Assembly (NCBI GenBank): GCA_018857735.1
Contig: JABMCL010002757.1
Coordinates: forward strand, 788,501-852,500
Reading direction: 5' to 3'
DNA from: Alviniconcha marisindica
Taxonomy: Eukaryota; Mollusca; Gastropoda; Provannidae
DNA length: 64,000 nucleotides
The translations under genes and the position numbers were made by a program. Under the pieces are notes generated by a model. That model had not been told where the DNA came from and did no database searches. It saw nothing but the letters and a program-made list of their open reading frames with translations. Positions 12,984 to 24,862 of the stretch are shown here, piece by piece (the first letter of the stretch is position 1; each line of letters opens with the position of its first letter).

Positions 12984-15900
12984 ACTGTAGCAGAAACTGG
13001 GTACTGATATTAGTTAGGATGGAAATACTGTGAGAAGAGGAAGGTTTTCAGATTGGCTTTAAAAGATGACAGGGTTGAGCAGTGTCTAAGGTATTGTGGG
13101 AGTGAATTCCAAATGTGGGGTCCAAAGCAAGAGAAGGTGCGGAAGCCATGAGTCTTGCGTTTGTATTGTTGAATTTCCAGCATGCGGGTGTCAGAAGAAG
13201 ATCGTAGTGTACGAGATGGAGTGTAGACATGCAGCAGTTCAGAAAGGTAAGCAGGACCAGAACCATTTATAGCACTGAAACACATACAAGCGACTTTATA
13301 CTTAATACGTTCTGAAATGGGATGCAAGCGCAGTTTTTCCAGGAGAGGTGTTGAGTGGTGGTGAGGGGTGCCAAGAGAACAAGTCTTGCAGCGAAGTTCT
13401 GAATTTTCTGGAGAGGTTGGATGACAGAATTAGGTGTACCCATGAGGAGACAGTTGCAGTAGTCAAGCCGTGAAAGGATATAGGAAGTAACAAGAGTCTT
13501 GGTTGCGTCTTCAGTGAGAAACCTGCGGATTGAACTAATGCGTTTAAGCTCGAAATAAGCAGTTTGGCAGATTTTATGACGTGCTTCTTCATGGACAGTT
13601 TTGAGTCAAGAATGAATCCAAGGTTCCTGGTAGAATCAGAGAAGGGGATGTTGTGAGAGGCAAGAGTAATCGAGTCAGGGAGGGGAACGGTAGAAGGTTT
13701 CAAGGAAGATGAAAAGGGAAAGAGAAGAGCTTCTGTTTTGTCGTCGTTCAGTTTGAGCTGATTTTCCATCATCCATGTTTCTATGTCGAGGTTGGTCACT
13801 TCACTGAGAGGAGCAGATTTCTGGAGCTGTGTGTCATCTACAAAAAGCTGATGGTTTACAGAGTGGTTAGCTATGATAACGGAGAGAGGCGTAGTGTACA
13901 GGATGAAGAGAATGGGCCACAGTACTGAGCCCTGAGGCACACCGTACATGAGCTGTGGTGGTGACAAGACGAGTTCTGACTGAAGTGGACTGATATCTGT
14001 CTGAGAGGTATGAGTGAACCATTGGAGTGCAGTAGACTGAATGCCAAAACAGAGTTCAGGCGGGAGAGGAGAATTTGGCGGTCAATAGTGTCAAAAGCGG
14101 CAGAAAGATCCAACAAAAGAAGAACAGAAATGTTGTCATTGTCCAGAGCGGAAAGAATATTATTTACAATACATAACAAAACGGTCTCAGTGCTGTGTCC
14201 TGCTCGATAGGCTGGCTGAAAGGGATTGCTGAGGTTGTTTTCTTGGAGATGGGAGAGAAGTTTGTGGAGAACAACTTTTTCAAGAATTTTGGACAGAAAT
14301 GGAAGGTTAGAAATGGGACGGTAGTTTTTCAAAAGATTTTTGTCAAGTGATGGCTTTTTCAACTGAGGTTTGATGATGGCTGTCTTCAGATCATGTGATA
14401 CAATGCCAGTGGTAAGAGATGTGTTGATGATGTTCGTGATGGTCGGCAAGAGGATGTCAAGGTTTTCATAAAGAAGCGTGGTGGGAATGGGATCAAGTTC
14501 ACAAGACTTGGCAGATGCACTGTTGATTATTTTTAAGACAAATTCATCAGTGACAGACTCAAAAGTTAGCAAGGGATTTCCAGCGAAAAAGGTATCAGGG
14601 CAAGCAGTTGGGTTTGGAGGAGGAAAATTGTTTCTGATGGTGCGGATTTTCTCAGTAAAGTAATTAGAAAAGACATTCAGAAGGTCGTCAGAGTCAAATG
14701 TTGAAGGAAGAGGTGAAGATCTGCTTTTACCGAGGATGGTGTTGAAGTTTTGAAAGAAAGGAGGAATGCAAAATAAGCACCACCATCACCACCACCAAAC
14801 ACAAAGGATCAAACTGCTAATTATTTCCAAAGAGCAATCACCACTGCCACTGTCAACTGCACATAACAACAAAGCAACAATTACAATAAAAATATTAAAT
14901 AAATTCAACTCCAGACCACAGGCTGTGGGCACATTTGAAAACAGGTGTTCTTACTTGGGTCAGAGGTGATGAAGGCAGGATCAATAATGCTGAAGTCATG
15001 TTTGTATCCTGTGGCAAAGACGATGTCATCAACTTCTTCCAGAACACTCCCATCTTCCAGATGGACCTGTGTTCCACCTGCCATCCTCTCAATGTGAGCC
15101 ACCACTTTCACCTGCCCTGTCATTACCTGGCATCAGAGGTGAAATAACATCTAGGTGGCATCTTCACTCAAAGCGAACATGTTCCCCAGTTAATAATAAT
15201 AATAATGAATACTTAGAGCGCATAACTTGCACAGGCCCTAAGCGCTTACACGTTGTTTACAAATACATATTGTCAAAATTCAACGCATACAGCATGAATG
15301 CACACACACACACACACACACACCAGTCGCAGTTCAGTAAGATTGTACCTTTGCACTTGCAAAAGCCCATATGTGCTCCACCCCATCTCTCAGAAATGTC
15401 CCCAGTGATGTTTTTGAAACAGTTTTAATACATCTGATTTTTGACAATGGCCCTTTTCCTTTCAAGGAAGATTGTCAAGTGCTTCCTCTTTCTACATCTC
15501 TCTCTTCTAAGGTAGTGCCTCAAGCTACTCAAGGTTGTTGTTTAAATGTGTGGTGGGTGTCTGATTAGGTTTGGGTAGTGTGTATGTGTCCAGTCGATGG
15601 CTGAGTGTATCTGATTGAGTAGAATTAATACTGGCGTGTGTGTGTGTGTGTGTGTGGGCGGGCAGGCGGGCGGGCGGGTGGTGGGTGGCGAGCGTGGTGT
15701 GTGTGGTGTGTCGTGTGAGGAGCGTGTGCGTGGTGTGCTGATGTGACATGAGTACGCACCCGTTTATAATTTATGTGATTTTATATTTGTATTATAGATT
15801 TTTGTGCAGCATAACTTGTCTATGTTGTTGTAAACGCAAATGTTTTGGCGTTCCTTTACATCCAGTTTGTTTTGTTTCCCATATAATGCAATATTCTCTT

Positions 15901-17084
15901 TAGTTAAAATTATTTTTCCTAAAAGCTGACTCATTAAAACACCTAGCAGCAACATGTACTAAACAACATAAACTGGAAGCAGTGCAAATAAAAGAACAAA
16001 AAAGACCACAGAAATAAAGGCTTTTCTGAATCCCAGACAGCAGTTTTATCTTTAACTTCAGTGAATCCTTACCTTTGAAGGCAGCTGCTCATTGATGATG
16101 AAATGTATTTGTGCCAGAGGTTTGGATGGTTTGGGCTTGAGCCCCGACACAACAGGATCAAGCCACCTGGAAGCCCTAGCAACAAGAACTCGACTGGTCA
16201 ACCACTTGGGCAGGTAGTACAAGGTTGCGCGGCATATGCTGAAGTCCAGTGGTGTGCGACCATTGTGGATGCGAGAAATTGTGTAGGCCCCATGTTGCAC
16301 ACTGAGGTAAACCTAAAGAAAGAATCACAAAGTGAAAATGTTTCTCTGCTGCTGGAGAATAACTGGTCATTAGATCACTTCTGAGAGAATAAACTGGACT
16401 CATCCCTGTGCTCTCTCTCTCTCCTCCTTCTTCCTCCTCCCTCCCCCTCTCTCCTTCCCCTCCTTCATTTCCCTCCAATACACCTTTAAAGTGTCTGTGC
16501 ATGTGTGTACATTTGAATATGCTAAGTTACACTCAGACACAGGACATAATAAAATGTGTAAACACTGTGGTGACTAAGCCTGTGCTTGTTCTCTTGGGTG
16601 TGGGTGTGTATGTGTGTGAGTGTGAGTGGGCGTGTGCGTGTGCGTGTGTGTGTATGTGTGTGTGCATGCATGTGCATGCATGCATGTGTATCAATTATTT
16701 TCATGGTAAGTGGATATTGCTTTTTGTTTTGCTACAGTTGTAATGTCACAAGCCATGCTGCATGTATGCAGTGCATTTTTTTCTCAGCAAATGAAGACTG
16801 TTACCTGATTTGCGACTGTGGAAGTGTTAAGAGCCTGTGTGCAAACACTGACTGTGTGTAATATAACAAATTCACCATTTAGTAAGAGGCTACTAGCTGT
16901 TACCTGTTTCGCTACAGGAGCAATGTCACAAGCCACATCAGCTGCTGAAGTGGCACTCCCTGGGTAAAAGACAGAAGGTTTTTAAATCAAATCATGATCT
17001 TCTGATTCATGTTGATTCACATCATACACATTTCACTTCAATTTACACCAAACTGAGCTGCCAAATTCATTAATTTACATAAGA

Positions 17085-17160
<76 letters not shown>

Positions 17161-17220
17161 TGTGTGTCTGTGTGTGTCTGTGTGTGTCTGTATGTCTGTC
17201 TGTGTCTGTGTGCATGCATG

Positions 17221-17297
<77 letters not shown>

Positions 17298-17319
17298 TGT
17301 GTCATGCACACATCTATGC

Positions 17320-17366
<47 letters not shown>

Positions 17367-20300
17367 TGCATGCATGCACACATCTATGCATGTGTGTGTG
17401 TATGTGTTGATAGTATTTTTCTTCTTTCCAATTGCAGCTTGAGTTCTACATGGAAATAGCATTAGCAGCAGACCAGTGGATGGACCAAATAAAAAGTTTT
17501 TGCAGGCAAAAAGAATTTTTGATTACAACCTCCTAAATAAATGTTTGGTCTGCTAAAACAGCAAACTATGTCCAACAACAAAATTCTACACAGTCCTGTC
17601 TACACAAACACACCAACAAACTAGCCAACCTACCTGACGATGACAGTCCTGTCAGCATGGTCACTCCCCAACCTACCCAACAGTCCTAGCTCTTTCTGCA
17701 CACTCACTGGCGTCACAGCATTGTCTTTGACAGTCAAACTTACCAGTCTTCATGCTTTCATATGGCACCAGCCATGTAACAACCAAACAGCGTTGTAACC
17801 ACTTTTGTGGATATTCAAAATTGCTGTGTTGTTGTTGATCACTTTTATATAGCGCTATTCTCTGCTCTTGAGCAGACTCACTGCGCTCGCATGTGATTCT
17901 GTATAAGTGACTAGCTTTTTATAGTGCATTTCTGAATATCCACCAAAGTGGTGTACTTACAGCACTAGCATGGCTGGTGCCACATGAAACTGCTGCCATC
18001 TCGGCATGTTCCGTGTACACCATACAACTACGTACCATGTCACTTCATGCAAAGCCACACACGTAAGGTGCATGCGTATTTAGCTGTAACATGCCACCTG
18101 CACTTTTGGCAGACTGACCGGGATCTTTTACATGCTACTGCGGTAACACGTGTAAAGCTTCAATCACTCATTCAGGGTCGCATATAACTAGAGTACAGAT
18201 GCAGAGACAATAGTGCCATAGTTGCTGTTGAGAAGCCCTTAGGGCTCATCTTGAGATAAGGCACTCAACAGATGTTCATGAAAGTAAAACAAATGCTAGT
18301 CCTGTCTCTGCACAGTCAAACTCACCAACCTGGCTTACACTGCTCTTTCTGCACTAACTCACCAACCACACTGACGGTCCTGCTCATGCACATAAATTCA
18401 CTAAACCAGTCAAAACTCACCAACAACAATGACAGTCCTGTCTCATACACATAAATTCACTAACCCAGTCAACTCACCAACCACAATGACAGTCCTGTCT
18501 CTACACATAAATTCACTAACCCAGTCAACTCATCAACCACAATGACAGTCCTGTCTCTACACATAAACACACTAATCCAGTGAAACTCACCAACTACAAT
18601 GACACATAAACACACTAATCCAGTGAAACTCACCAACCACAATGACAACCCTGCCTCTGCGCATAAACACACTAATCCAGTCAAACCCACCAACCACAAT
18701 GACACATAAACACACTAATCCAGTCAAACCCACCAACCACAATGACACATAAACACACTAATCCAGTCAAACTCACCAACCACAATGACACATAAACACA
18801 CTGAACCAGTCAAACTCACCAACCACAATGACACATAAACACACTGAACCAGTCAAACTCACCAACCACAATGACAGCCCTGCCTCTGCACATAAACACA
18901 CTAACCCAGTCAAACTCACCAACCACAATGACAGCCCCCCATAAACACACTAATCCAGTCAAACCCACCAACCACAATGACACATAAACACACTAATCCA
19001 GACAAACTCACAAACCCAAAATGCACATAAACACATGAACCAGTCAAACTCACCAACCACAATGACAGCCTGCCTCTGCCATAAACACACTAACCAGTCA
19101 AACTCACCAACCACAATGACACATAAACACACTAACCAGTCAAACTCACCAACCACAATGACACATAAACACACTGAACCAGTCAAACTCACCAACCACA
19201 ATGACAGTCCTGCCTCTGCACATAAACACACTAACCCAGTCAAACTCACCAACCACAATGACACATAAACACACTAACCCAGTCACACTCACCAACCACA
19301 ATGACAGTCCTGCCTCTGAACGGCTGTGGGTTCCTGTAGCTGCCGACATGACGAACTGTGCCTTTGAACTCCTGCACCATCCCAGGAATGTGAGGGATGT
19401 GGGGCACACTGAAGAAGCCCAGACACAATATGACGCCATCAAAATGAGAAGACATCTTTTCCTCACTTTCGGCGCTGCCCTGGACTGTGCATGTCGTGAC
19501 GACCCAGCGCCCTGTGGTGCTGTAGTCCTCAGCCTTATCCACTTTCAGAACCTGCACAGTCCTGGGTCACTGAGAAATGCTTCTGGTGTCCTTCTGTAAT
19601 ATTTTGCTTGGCTATTGCTGTATGCTTTGCTATGGGAGTACTACCAGAGAACGTGGTCCACCTTATTCAGTCCTGCTGGTGCTGCAAACGGGTGTATGAA
19701 GTACCAGTGACAACACAGCCTTTGGTCCATCATGGGAATCATGTGGCAAGACAGTGTTACAAACAGAGAAGTCCTGGACAGAGCTGCTACAGCAAGTGTT
19801 AAAACAACGCTGCAGAAGAGTCAGCTGCACTGGACTGGTCATGGTATCCATATGAAGACCTTCACCTTCCAAAACAGATTATTTATGGACAACTATGCAC
19901 AGGGAAGAAGTACCAGGGCTGACCTTGAAAGTTCTACAAAGACAACCTAAAGACCCATCTCTGCTGGGCAGAAGGCAGCCTCCAGCTTCGGGGACAACCA
20001 AATGCAGCCCCTTCAGGTAGCTAGTGATCAGTGCCAGAATGCTGCTTCTACCACTACCACCCCATGAAATACCAGTGCCTGCAGTGCTCTAGACTGTGCA
20101 CTTCAAGCCTTGGACAATGCAGCCACATGTGAGCCAAGTGATGAAATGTTCAGTCATCATCATCATCAGCAAAGGACTGCCAAGAGTGGTCATGGCAACC
20201 AAAAAGTAGCATTGTCTGCAATACCATGCTGACAACAATCATTTCTACTGCCAAGACTTGTAGGCACACTGTGAAAGAGAAGCTGGATTTGTGAACAATG

Positions 20301-21476
20301 TAGTCCAAGTAAAAATGATACAGGTATGAACCATAATGGTCAGTCACTCATTTTGGTGAAAGTTCATTGTTCAAAGTTCTATTGCAAAGTCCATGAAAAG
20401 TAACAGAATCTCACCTTTGTGTTAAATTTGATGTGCTGGTGTAATTTAAAATGCTCAGCATAGCTGTGGAGATACTGTTCATAGAGTTGATGAGGAAGGT
20501 AGGGGGGGTAATCAGGTGGGCAGGGGAAGTCACTGAAGCACATCATGGACTTGCTGGTGTTTGTAATCAGACTGTCATACATCTGTGGTCCACTGCTTGG
20601 CTTGGGGGTGTCAGACTTGTACCACAACCCACCTAGTAATGGAAAGCGATGAAATAAAAATATCAATAAATGATGAGAGATTGATTTATTCTTGATCACT
20701 ATTTAATGCTCAGTCAACTGCACAGGTCATATCTGTGAGTGACACTGATGTCACCAAGTTACAAATAAAAAGTCTGATTGACTGCTCACAAAAAGGGGAT
20801 GCAGTTAGAGAATGAATGAATCAAATCTTCATTTTACAAGGGCAGTGGAGTAGACACAGGATCTTTATCCACATAGCCCTTGCCCATGAAAAGCTAATTC
20901 TGTTGATACTGCACATGTATATAGATTTCAAACATACTCAAAAATGTGTATGATCAATCATAGGCCTGTAACACTAACAGTGAAAGGAAAAAAGCAGAAA
21001 ACAACACAAAAGCACACTCATGCATGTAAAAGGAAAAAGAAAGAGTAAAATAAGCAAAGAATTAATTGATATCTGACTGAACATATTTATACACAAAATG
21101 TGCAAAAGCAATAAAAATTATCCCAGAGAGAGACAGAGCAAAATATAAACAGCATCAAACAAACAAATAAACATACTAACTTGCCATGATATAACTAACT
21201 TGAAATAAACAAGAAGACAAATCAATCAGGAAATGAACAATAAAATACAGCACTCAAAATGTGTTTGATGCAAATGTGAAGTTACATCTATCTACATTGT
21301 GAACTTCAGAAATGTATTATAAGGAAGGAACAATACATCATCTTCAGTGTACCAATATCAGAGTTCATCTCAAAGCAGGTAGGTTCCAGTCCTTCCTCCA
21401 AACAAGACTTGATGGCAACCAGTCCTGAAACGCCACACCCCACGACTGCCACCCGTTTCACACACTGCTGCTCCAT
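11237..21476 (-). CDS. Flavin-containing monooxygenase, 8 coding exons, 550 aa
   Basis: Class B flavin monooxygenase, which oxidises soft nucleophiles (N- or S-oxygenation) with FAD, NADPH and O2, probably ER-anchored. Coding exons, in order: 21353-21476, 20415-20632, 19293-19551, 16904-16959, 16073-16312, 14955-15126, 11827-12068, 11237-11578. All introns are GT-AG and phases join without a break (1653 nt with stop). FAD site GCGVSG is at residues 13-18; DIGGLW follows the first junction; the FMO signature [11 protein letters not shown] is at 176-186; the NADPH site is GSATSA at 201-206; FATGY is at 336-340. The C-terminus has a hydrophobic anchor, [14 protein letters not shown]. The exon 7 donor (GTTGGT) is weak. 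The start is the ATG just before the FAD strand; a CAG at 21491-21493 suggests the coding part is preceded by a 5' UTR intron. The length is normal for FMOs. The orthology class (FMO1-5) cannot be assigned. Confidence 0.93.
12771..14768 (-). mobile_element. 5'-truncated L2/CR1-clade LINE with broken reverse transcriptase
   Basis: The element lies in FMO intron 6 in the FMO direction. Reverse transcriptase motifs in order on the minus strand: [59 protein letters not shown] and the catalytic FVDDTQLQ (the YADD box with F and V). The C-terminal [13 protein letters not shown] block typical of L2/CR1 elements is present near 13090. At least two frame changes (near 13900-14050 and 13300-13500) break the ORF, so it is inactive. 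No endonuclease domain remains. The 3' end contains GCGCATGATAAATGTACATT followed by ATT repeats near 12771; a long (CA)n tract sits inside the 3' end. Confidence 0.9.
12909..12981. repeat. (CA)n microsatellite inside the LINE 3' end
   Basis: About 36 CA units between the end of the LINE coding remnant and its ATT-repeat tail. Confidence 0.95.
15189..15290 (-). mobile_element. LINE 3'-end fragment
   Basis: Read on the minus strand, GTGTAAGCGCTTAGGGCC is followed by a GCGC block and ATT repeats, the same 3' layout as the LINE at 12771. It is a very short, severely 5'-truncated copy in FMO intron 5. Confidence 0.6.
15300..15323. repeat. (CA)n microsatellite
   Basis: Pure CA units directly next to the LINE fragment. 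A (TG)n tract running into GGCGGGCGGGCGGG is at 15637-15690. Confidence 0.9.
16727..16768 (-). pseudogene. Decayed partial copy of FMO exon 4
   Basis: The stretch TTTTGCTACAGTTGTAATGT then CACAAGCCATGCTGC closely resembles the genuine exon 4 at 16904-16959 (TTTCGCTACAGGAGCAATGT, then CACAAGCCACATCAGCTGC). On the minus strand it still reads [10 protein letters not shown] against [10 protein letters not shown] in the true exon. The donor is gone: where exon 4 has CAG followed by GTAACA, this copy has CAAAAAGC. It lies 136 bp downstream of exon 4 in the gene direction. Confidence 0.65.
17087..17402. repeat. Compound (TG)n/(CGTG)n microsatellite in FMO intron 3
   Basis: Two long TG tracts separated by TGTC-rich sequence, then a CGTG tract and TGCATGCATG. 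All Cys/Val and His/Thr frames here are artefacts of the repeat. Confidence 0.95.
17828..18155 (-). mobile_element. 5'-truncated tRNA-derived SINE (family A)
   Basis: In reverse orientation this matches the complete copy at 44190-44680: it shares AAAGATCCCG, the CAAAGCCACAC segment, the GGCACCAGCCATG segment and the tail with CTCACTGCGCTCGCATGTG and TATATAGCGCTATTCTC. The tRNA-like head is missing. It lies in FMO intron 3. Confidence 0.85.
18320..19292 (-). repeat. Minisatellite built from the FMO exon 3 / intron 3 donor junction
   Basis: About 19 tandem copies, in a short form of 42 bp and a long form of ~57-62 bp. On the minus strand each carries the last bases of exon 3 (ACTGTCATTGTGGTTG in long copies) followed by GTGAGT, then intron sequence ending in GTTTATGTG. 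The genuine junction at 19293 is the right-hand member of the array. Long copies include more exon sequence (CAGAGGCAGGACT). Most copies keep an intact GTGAGT. Short frames here repeat the translated unit [11 protein letters not shown], which is why they resemble FMO. A diverged outlier is at 17637-17665. Confidence 0.9.
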
Positions 21477-21659
21477 ACTTTTAGTGAATACTGCACACAC
21501 ACACAGTCATACACACACAGACATTGTACAAATATATAATTTTACATTTATTTTACACACACACACAATTAATCTTGCACTAATAGTTTCTTTATACACA
21601 CATGTAATGATCATGTATACGCATGCATGCTCACCTGAGTCATGCAGTAAGAGAACAAT

Positions 21660-21661
21660 GT

Positions 21662-21700
<39 letters not shown>

Positions 21701-21720
21701 CCACACACACACACACGGCA
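21660..21720. repeat. (CA)n microsatellite in the FMO 5' region
   Basis: CA units with a few interruptions, upstream of the FMO first coding exon. Further CA-rich tracts flank it. Confidence 0.9.
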
Positions 21721-22196
21721 CGCACGTGTATGTACACAGAACTAACCATGCAACAACAAAATACAATATGAATTACTAAAGTGTTAGTAATCCTAATATT
21801 ATTATTAGTAATAGTAATATTAAAATTGCTCAGTCACTAAAATTGTTCAGTAGTTTGAGGTCTCTCCCTCCCTCCCTCTCTCTCTCTATTGAGGCAGTGC
21901 AGTCTTCAGGAGATATTGAGGCAGTGCAGGGTGAAATGTTATACGGTAGAAGCAGTGATCTGATTCTAATTTCATAGTCTATCAAAATTTGGTATGTATA
22001 CTATGTATATTTTAAATACACACGGTCTCTCGAGTCTGCTCGCACCCGAAGTAAACATAGGCATGTGATCCTGTACACTTCCGGGGCAAAGGTGATAGAT
22101 TACTTGGAGCGGAGCCTGTTGCTGACCCTTGACCTTTACATAATTATAAATGGCACCCCCCACCCCTAACCCAAACCCGTTAATTGGGCGTTAATT

Positions 22197-22412
22197 GTGT
22201 GAGCAGTTGGCCAAGCGGGCGTAAGGCGTTGGGCTGGTAAGCGGGCGACACGGTTGGTTCGATTCCCAGCTTTGGCTCTCCTTTCTCTTTAGCCTGAAGT
22301 TGTGGTTTATGGACACGGTCTCAAGCCAAGTTGTGGCTTCAAGTTTACGAGTAAGATAAGTTAAATGGGTCTCGTCGCTGCCCGTCTTTGTGAGTAGTTC
22401 CCAAACTCCAAG
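22197..22412 (+). mobile_element. tRNA-derived SINE (family B), diverged
   Basis: The head has an A-box-like AGTTGGCCAAGCGG and a B-box-like GGTTCGATTCC, as in a tRNA promoter, followed by GCTCTCCTTTCTCTT, GTTGTGGTTTATGGACAC and CTCGTCGCTGCCCGTCTT. These blocks occur in the same order in the element at 37632-37958. The TTAC tail is missing. It is not a tRNA gene: no matching acceptor stem is evident and the SINE body follows. Confidence 0.7.
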
Positions 22413-23034
22413 CACTGGTTCCTAGTCCTTGAAGGAAGAGTGCCGGGAAGCGAGGCTTGAAATACTGATGTAGGCCTATACTTCCCCCCACCACTCCACT
22501 CCCACCCCCAACTCAGTCCTCAGTCCCGGGATCTCGGTCCCCGCCAGTAGTCTCGGGCCCAGCGGCCAGCCTCTCCCGCTGAAACTCGTCGGGCGTAGTC
22601 AGTCATCCATCGTGTAAATCAGTACTAGTATTAGCGGCCTAGTAGTAGTACTCTAGACTTATTCATAGGTTAGAAGTCCTGTGAGGAGGGTTTTCAGTGT
22701 AGCCGATTAATTTGTAAAGTTGGTCAGTACCGTCCGTCCGCTGCAAATTTGCCAGTTCCTGACTCTGCCCGTCTTCTTCAGTGTTGGTTTACGTCCACAG
22801 AGATAGCGATAAACAGTCTTTGCCGTGGTCCGTGTTCAGTTGTGGCATTGGCGGTCCTGCACAGCGGCGGCTATGCCGGGGCAGTAGGCTGTTGAGTTTT
22901 GCATTATGTGTTAGTTTTTTAATATTTATTTTCCTGTAGTTTTTTTAGTTATTTTAATTTATTTTTAATTTATTTTTTATTGCTGATAACCGCATTTCCT
23001 TCTTGATGTACATTATGTATGTTATACTATACTT

Positions 23035-23623
23035 GGGTAAAATCCAAGGACAGACGGTCGGAAATTCTTGGACCGTTTTAAAAGTTACTGATTCAGTTTG
23101 GGTCACAAATATCATCACAATCATTAAATGAGATCCATATCTGCCGATTACAGCCAGCGGAAAATCCGCAACAAAAGGTGAGCTTTTTCATATATTTTTG
23201 TCTTTGATTGTCAGTTCGAGTCGGCGCATCATGTTGCCCTTTGACGTTTGACCTAGTTTTCCAGTAACAACGTGAACGCTTCCTTAGTGCCGATTTTGGC
23301 AAGACAATCGTACTCACGACTCATCGTTCTCACTGAGATTGCAATTTTTTCCGTACATTTTCCGTGGTTTTTAATTGCCGTAGCTTGCACTTACCTAGCA
23401 GCACTTCGTCGGCTTCGTTCGCCATTCGGCCAATCCATGACGCCGACTCAGTCGAAACAATCACGCAAAGACAAAAATATATGAAAAAAATCACCTTTTG
23501 TTGCTGATTTCGGCTGTAATCGGTAGATATGGACTTCATTTTAATGATTGTGATGATATTTGTGACCCAAAATAACTTTTAAAACGGTCCAAGAATTTCC
23601 GACCGTCTCCTTGGATTTTACCC
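23035..23623. mobile_element. Foldback/MITE-type element with ~190-bp inverted arms
   Basis: The left arm starts GGGTAAAATCCAAGGA at 23035 and the right arm ends with its reverse complement at 23623. The arms match for about 190 bp with few differences (CGGTCGGAAATTCTTGGACC, GTCACAAATATCATCACAAT, ACAAAAGGTGA and TTTTTGTCTTTG all recur inverted). About 200 bp of unique sequence lies between them. No transposase is encoded and no clear target-site duplication is visible. Confidence 0.85.
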
Positions 23624-23629
23624 TATAGG

Positions 23630-23735
23630 GCTTGTCAGCGCGTTGAGCCGCTGGGTAGGCGCTTTACAAATTTCCATTATTATTATCATTATTATTACGT
23701 CCACGGCAGAAACCGTAGGCTTATTGGGGACGGAA
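23630..23735. mobile_element. Nested LINE-tail and SINE-tail fragments
   Basis: GCGCGTTGAGCCGCTGGGTA and GGCGCTTTACAAATTTCC followed by ATT repeats look like a LINE 3' tail. Directly after it, ACGTCCACGGCAGAAACCG and TTATTGGGGACGG match the SINE family B tail in reverse. Confidence 0.5.
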
Positions 23736-24448
23736 GCCCAGGCCGGGACGGCCACCTCGACTTTCACACAGCTCCTGAGCTCCGAGGGCAGTAGGAGCCG
23801 GCAACTGTGCATGCAGATACACTCTCCCTCATAAACTTGAAGTTGCCAAGGTCGGAAACCATGGCTAGTTATTCACGCCACTCACCGCTCATGTGAACAT
23901 TAGGCGTTATACCACAGAAGCTGTCAAGCGCAGCCAAGGCCGTTGCCATAACAGCCGGCCGGTTTGGCTGGTCCGCTTCGGTTTTCCATTCTCTTCAAAA
24001 CTTATAGTTTATGAACACTGTCTTGAATGTCTCATTTTCCCATGTCCCTCACAAGTCAGTTAATGAATGTGACAAGTCAAGTTGTGACACCGAGGCTGCA
24101 CTTTTTGTTACTTGTGCTAACACATTTTTATTTTGTATTCACTTTGTGTATTGTACTGACTGAGTTGGGAACAGTAGCAATGTTATTGTTTACTGTTTAT
24201 TATATGTAGTGTTCTGTCAAAAATATGTTTCTTCTTCTTTAGTTGAAGCTAGTACTGCAGCCACTGATAGGTCGCGTTCGTGTGTGTACATTTTAGCTGG
24301 CCTGTCAGTCTTTGTAAGCTATAACTTGCTGCGGCCAAAAGTCGAGCGTGCCGCATTGTACCGTTAGGCCTGCTTCAGTGAGACTGCATGGGTAAGAGGG
24401 TGTCTGGCGCTGGCTGTAGCGGACAGCGTGACCCGGCCGTCCGTTAAA

Positions 24449-24862
24449 AATGAGAGGCTGTATGTTGGGTAGCCGCCTGCATTACTTGGACAGACGTTGA
24501 TACGGTTGATGTTCTGCCAGTAGGTTGAACGACACTTCACAGTGTTTGCGTTCAACTTGATTCAGTTGATTTCGTTAGTTAAATTATATTGCCAGGTTGT
24601 TTTTGTACATTTACAGGTTGTAACAGAGATTGTTTGTGATTGTATGAGATAGTCAATGAGAGGCTGTATGTTGGGTAGCTGCCTGCATTACTTGGATAGA
24701 CGTTGATAAGGTTGATGTTCTGCCAGTAAGTTGAATGACACTTCACAGTGTTTGCGTTCAACTTGATTCAGTTGATTTCGTTAGTTAAATTATATTTGTT
24801 GTTTTTGTACATTTACAGATTGTAACAGAGATTGTTTATGATTGTATGAGATAGTCAAATGA
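24449..24862 (+). repeat. Tandem duplication of ~206 bp
   Basis: Two head-to-tail copies begin with AATGAGAGGCTGTATGTTGG (24449 and 24655) and share GTTGATGTTCTGCCAGTA and ACACTTCACAGTGTTTGCG. The twin minus-strand frames starting MNANTVKC come from this duplication. Confidence 0.9.

Noticed and set aside
13302..14572. Host gene encoding a reverse transcriptase
   Set aside because: Frame-shifted, 5'-truncated LINE copy with the typical 3' tail, in an FMO intron.
17070..17462. Long Cys/Val and His/Thr frames on both strands
   Set aside because: They are translations of (TG)n/(CA)n; the same applies at 12744-13007, 26138-26452, 53111-53338 and 62220-62552.
18469..19268. Repetitive frames with [15 protein letters not shown] units as a repeat protein
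   Set aside because: They read through the donor-derived minisatellite of FMO; each unit contains intron sequence and a splice donor.
22197..22275. Genuine tRNA gene
   Set aside because: Same reasoning: tRNA-like promoter followed by SINE family B body; no convincing cloverleaf.
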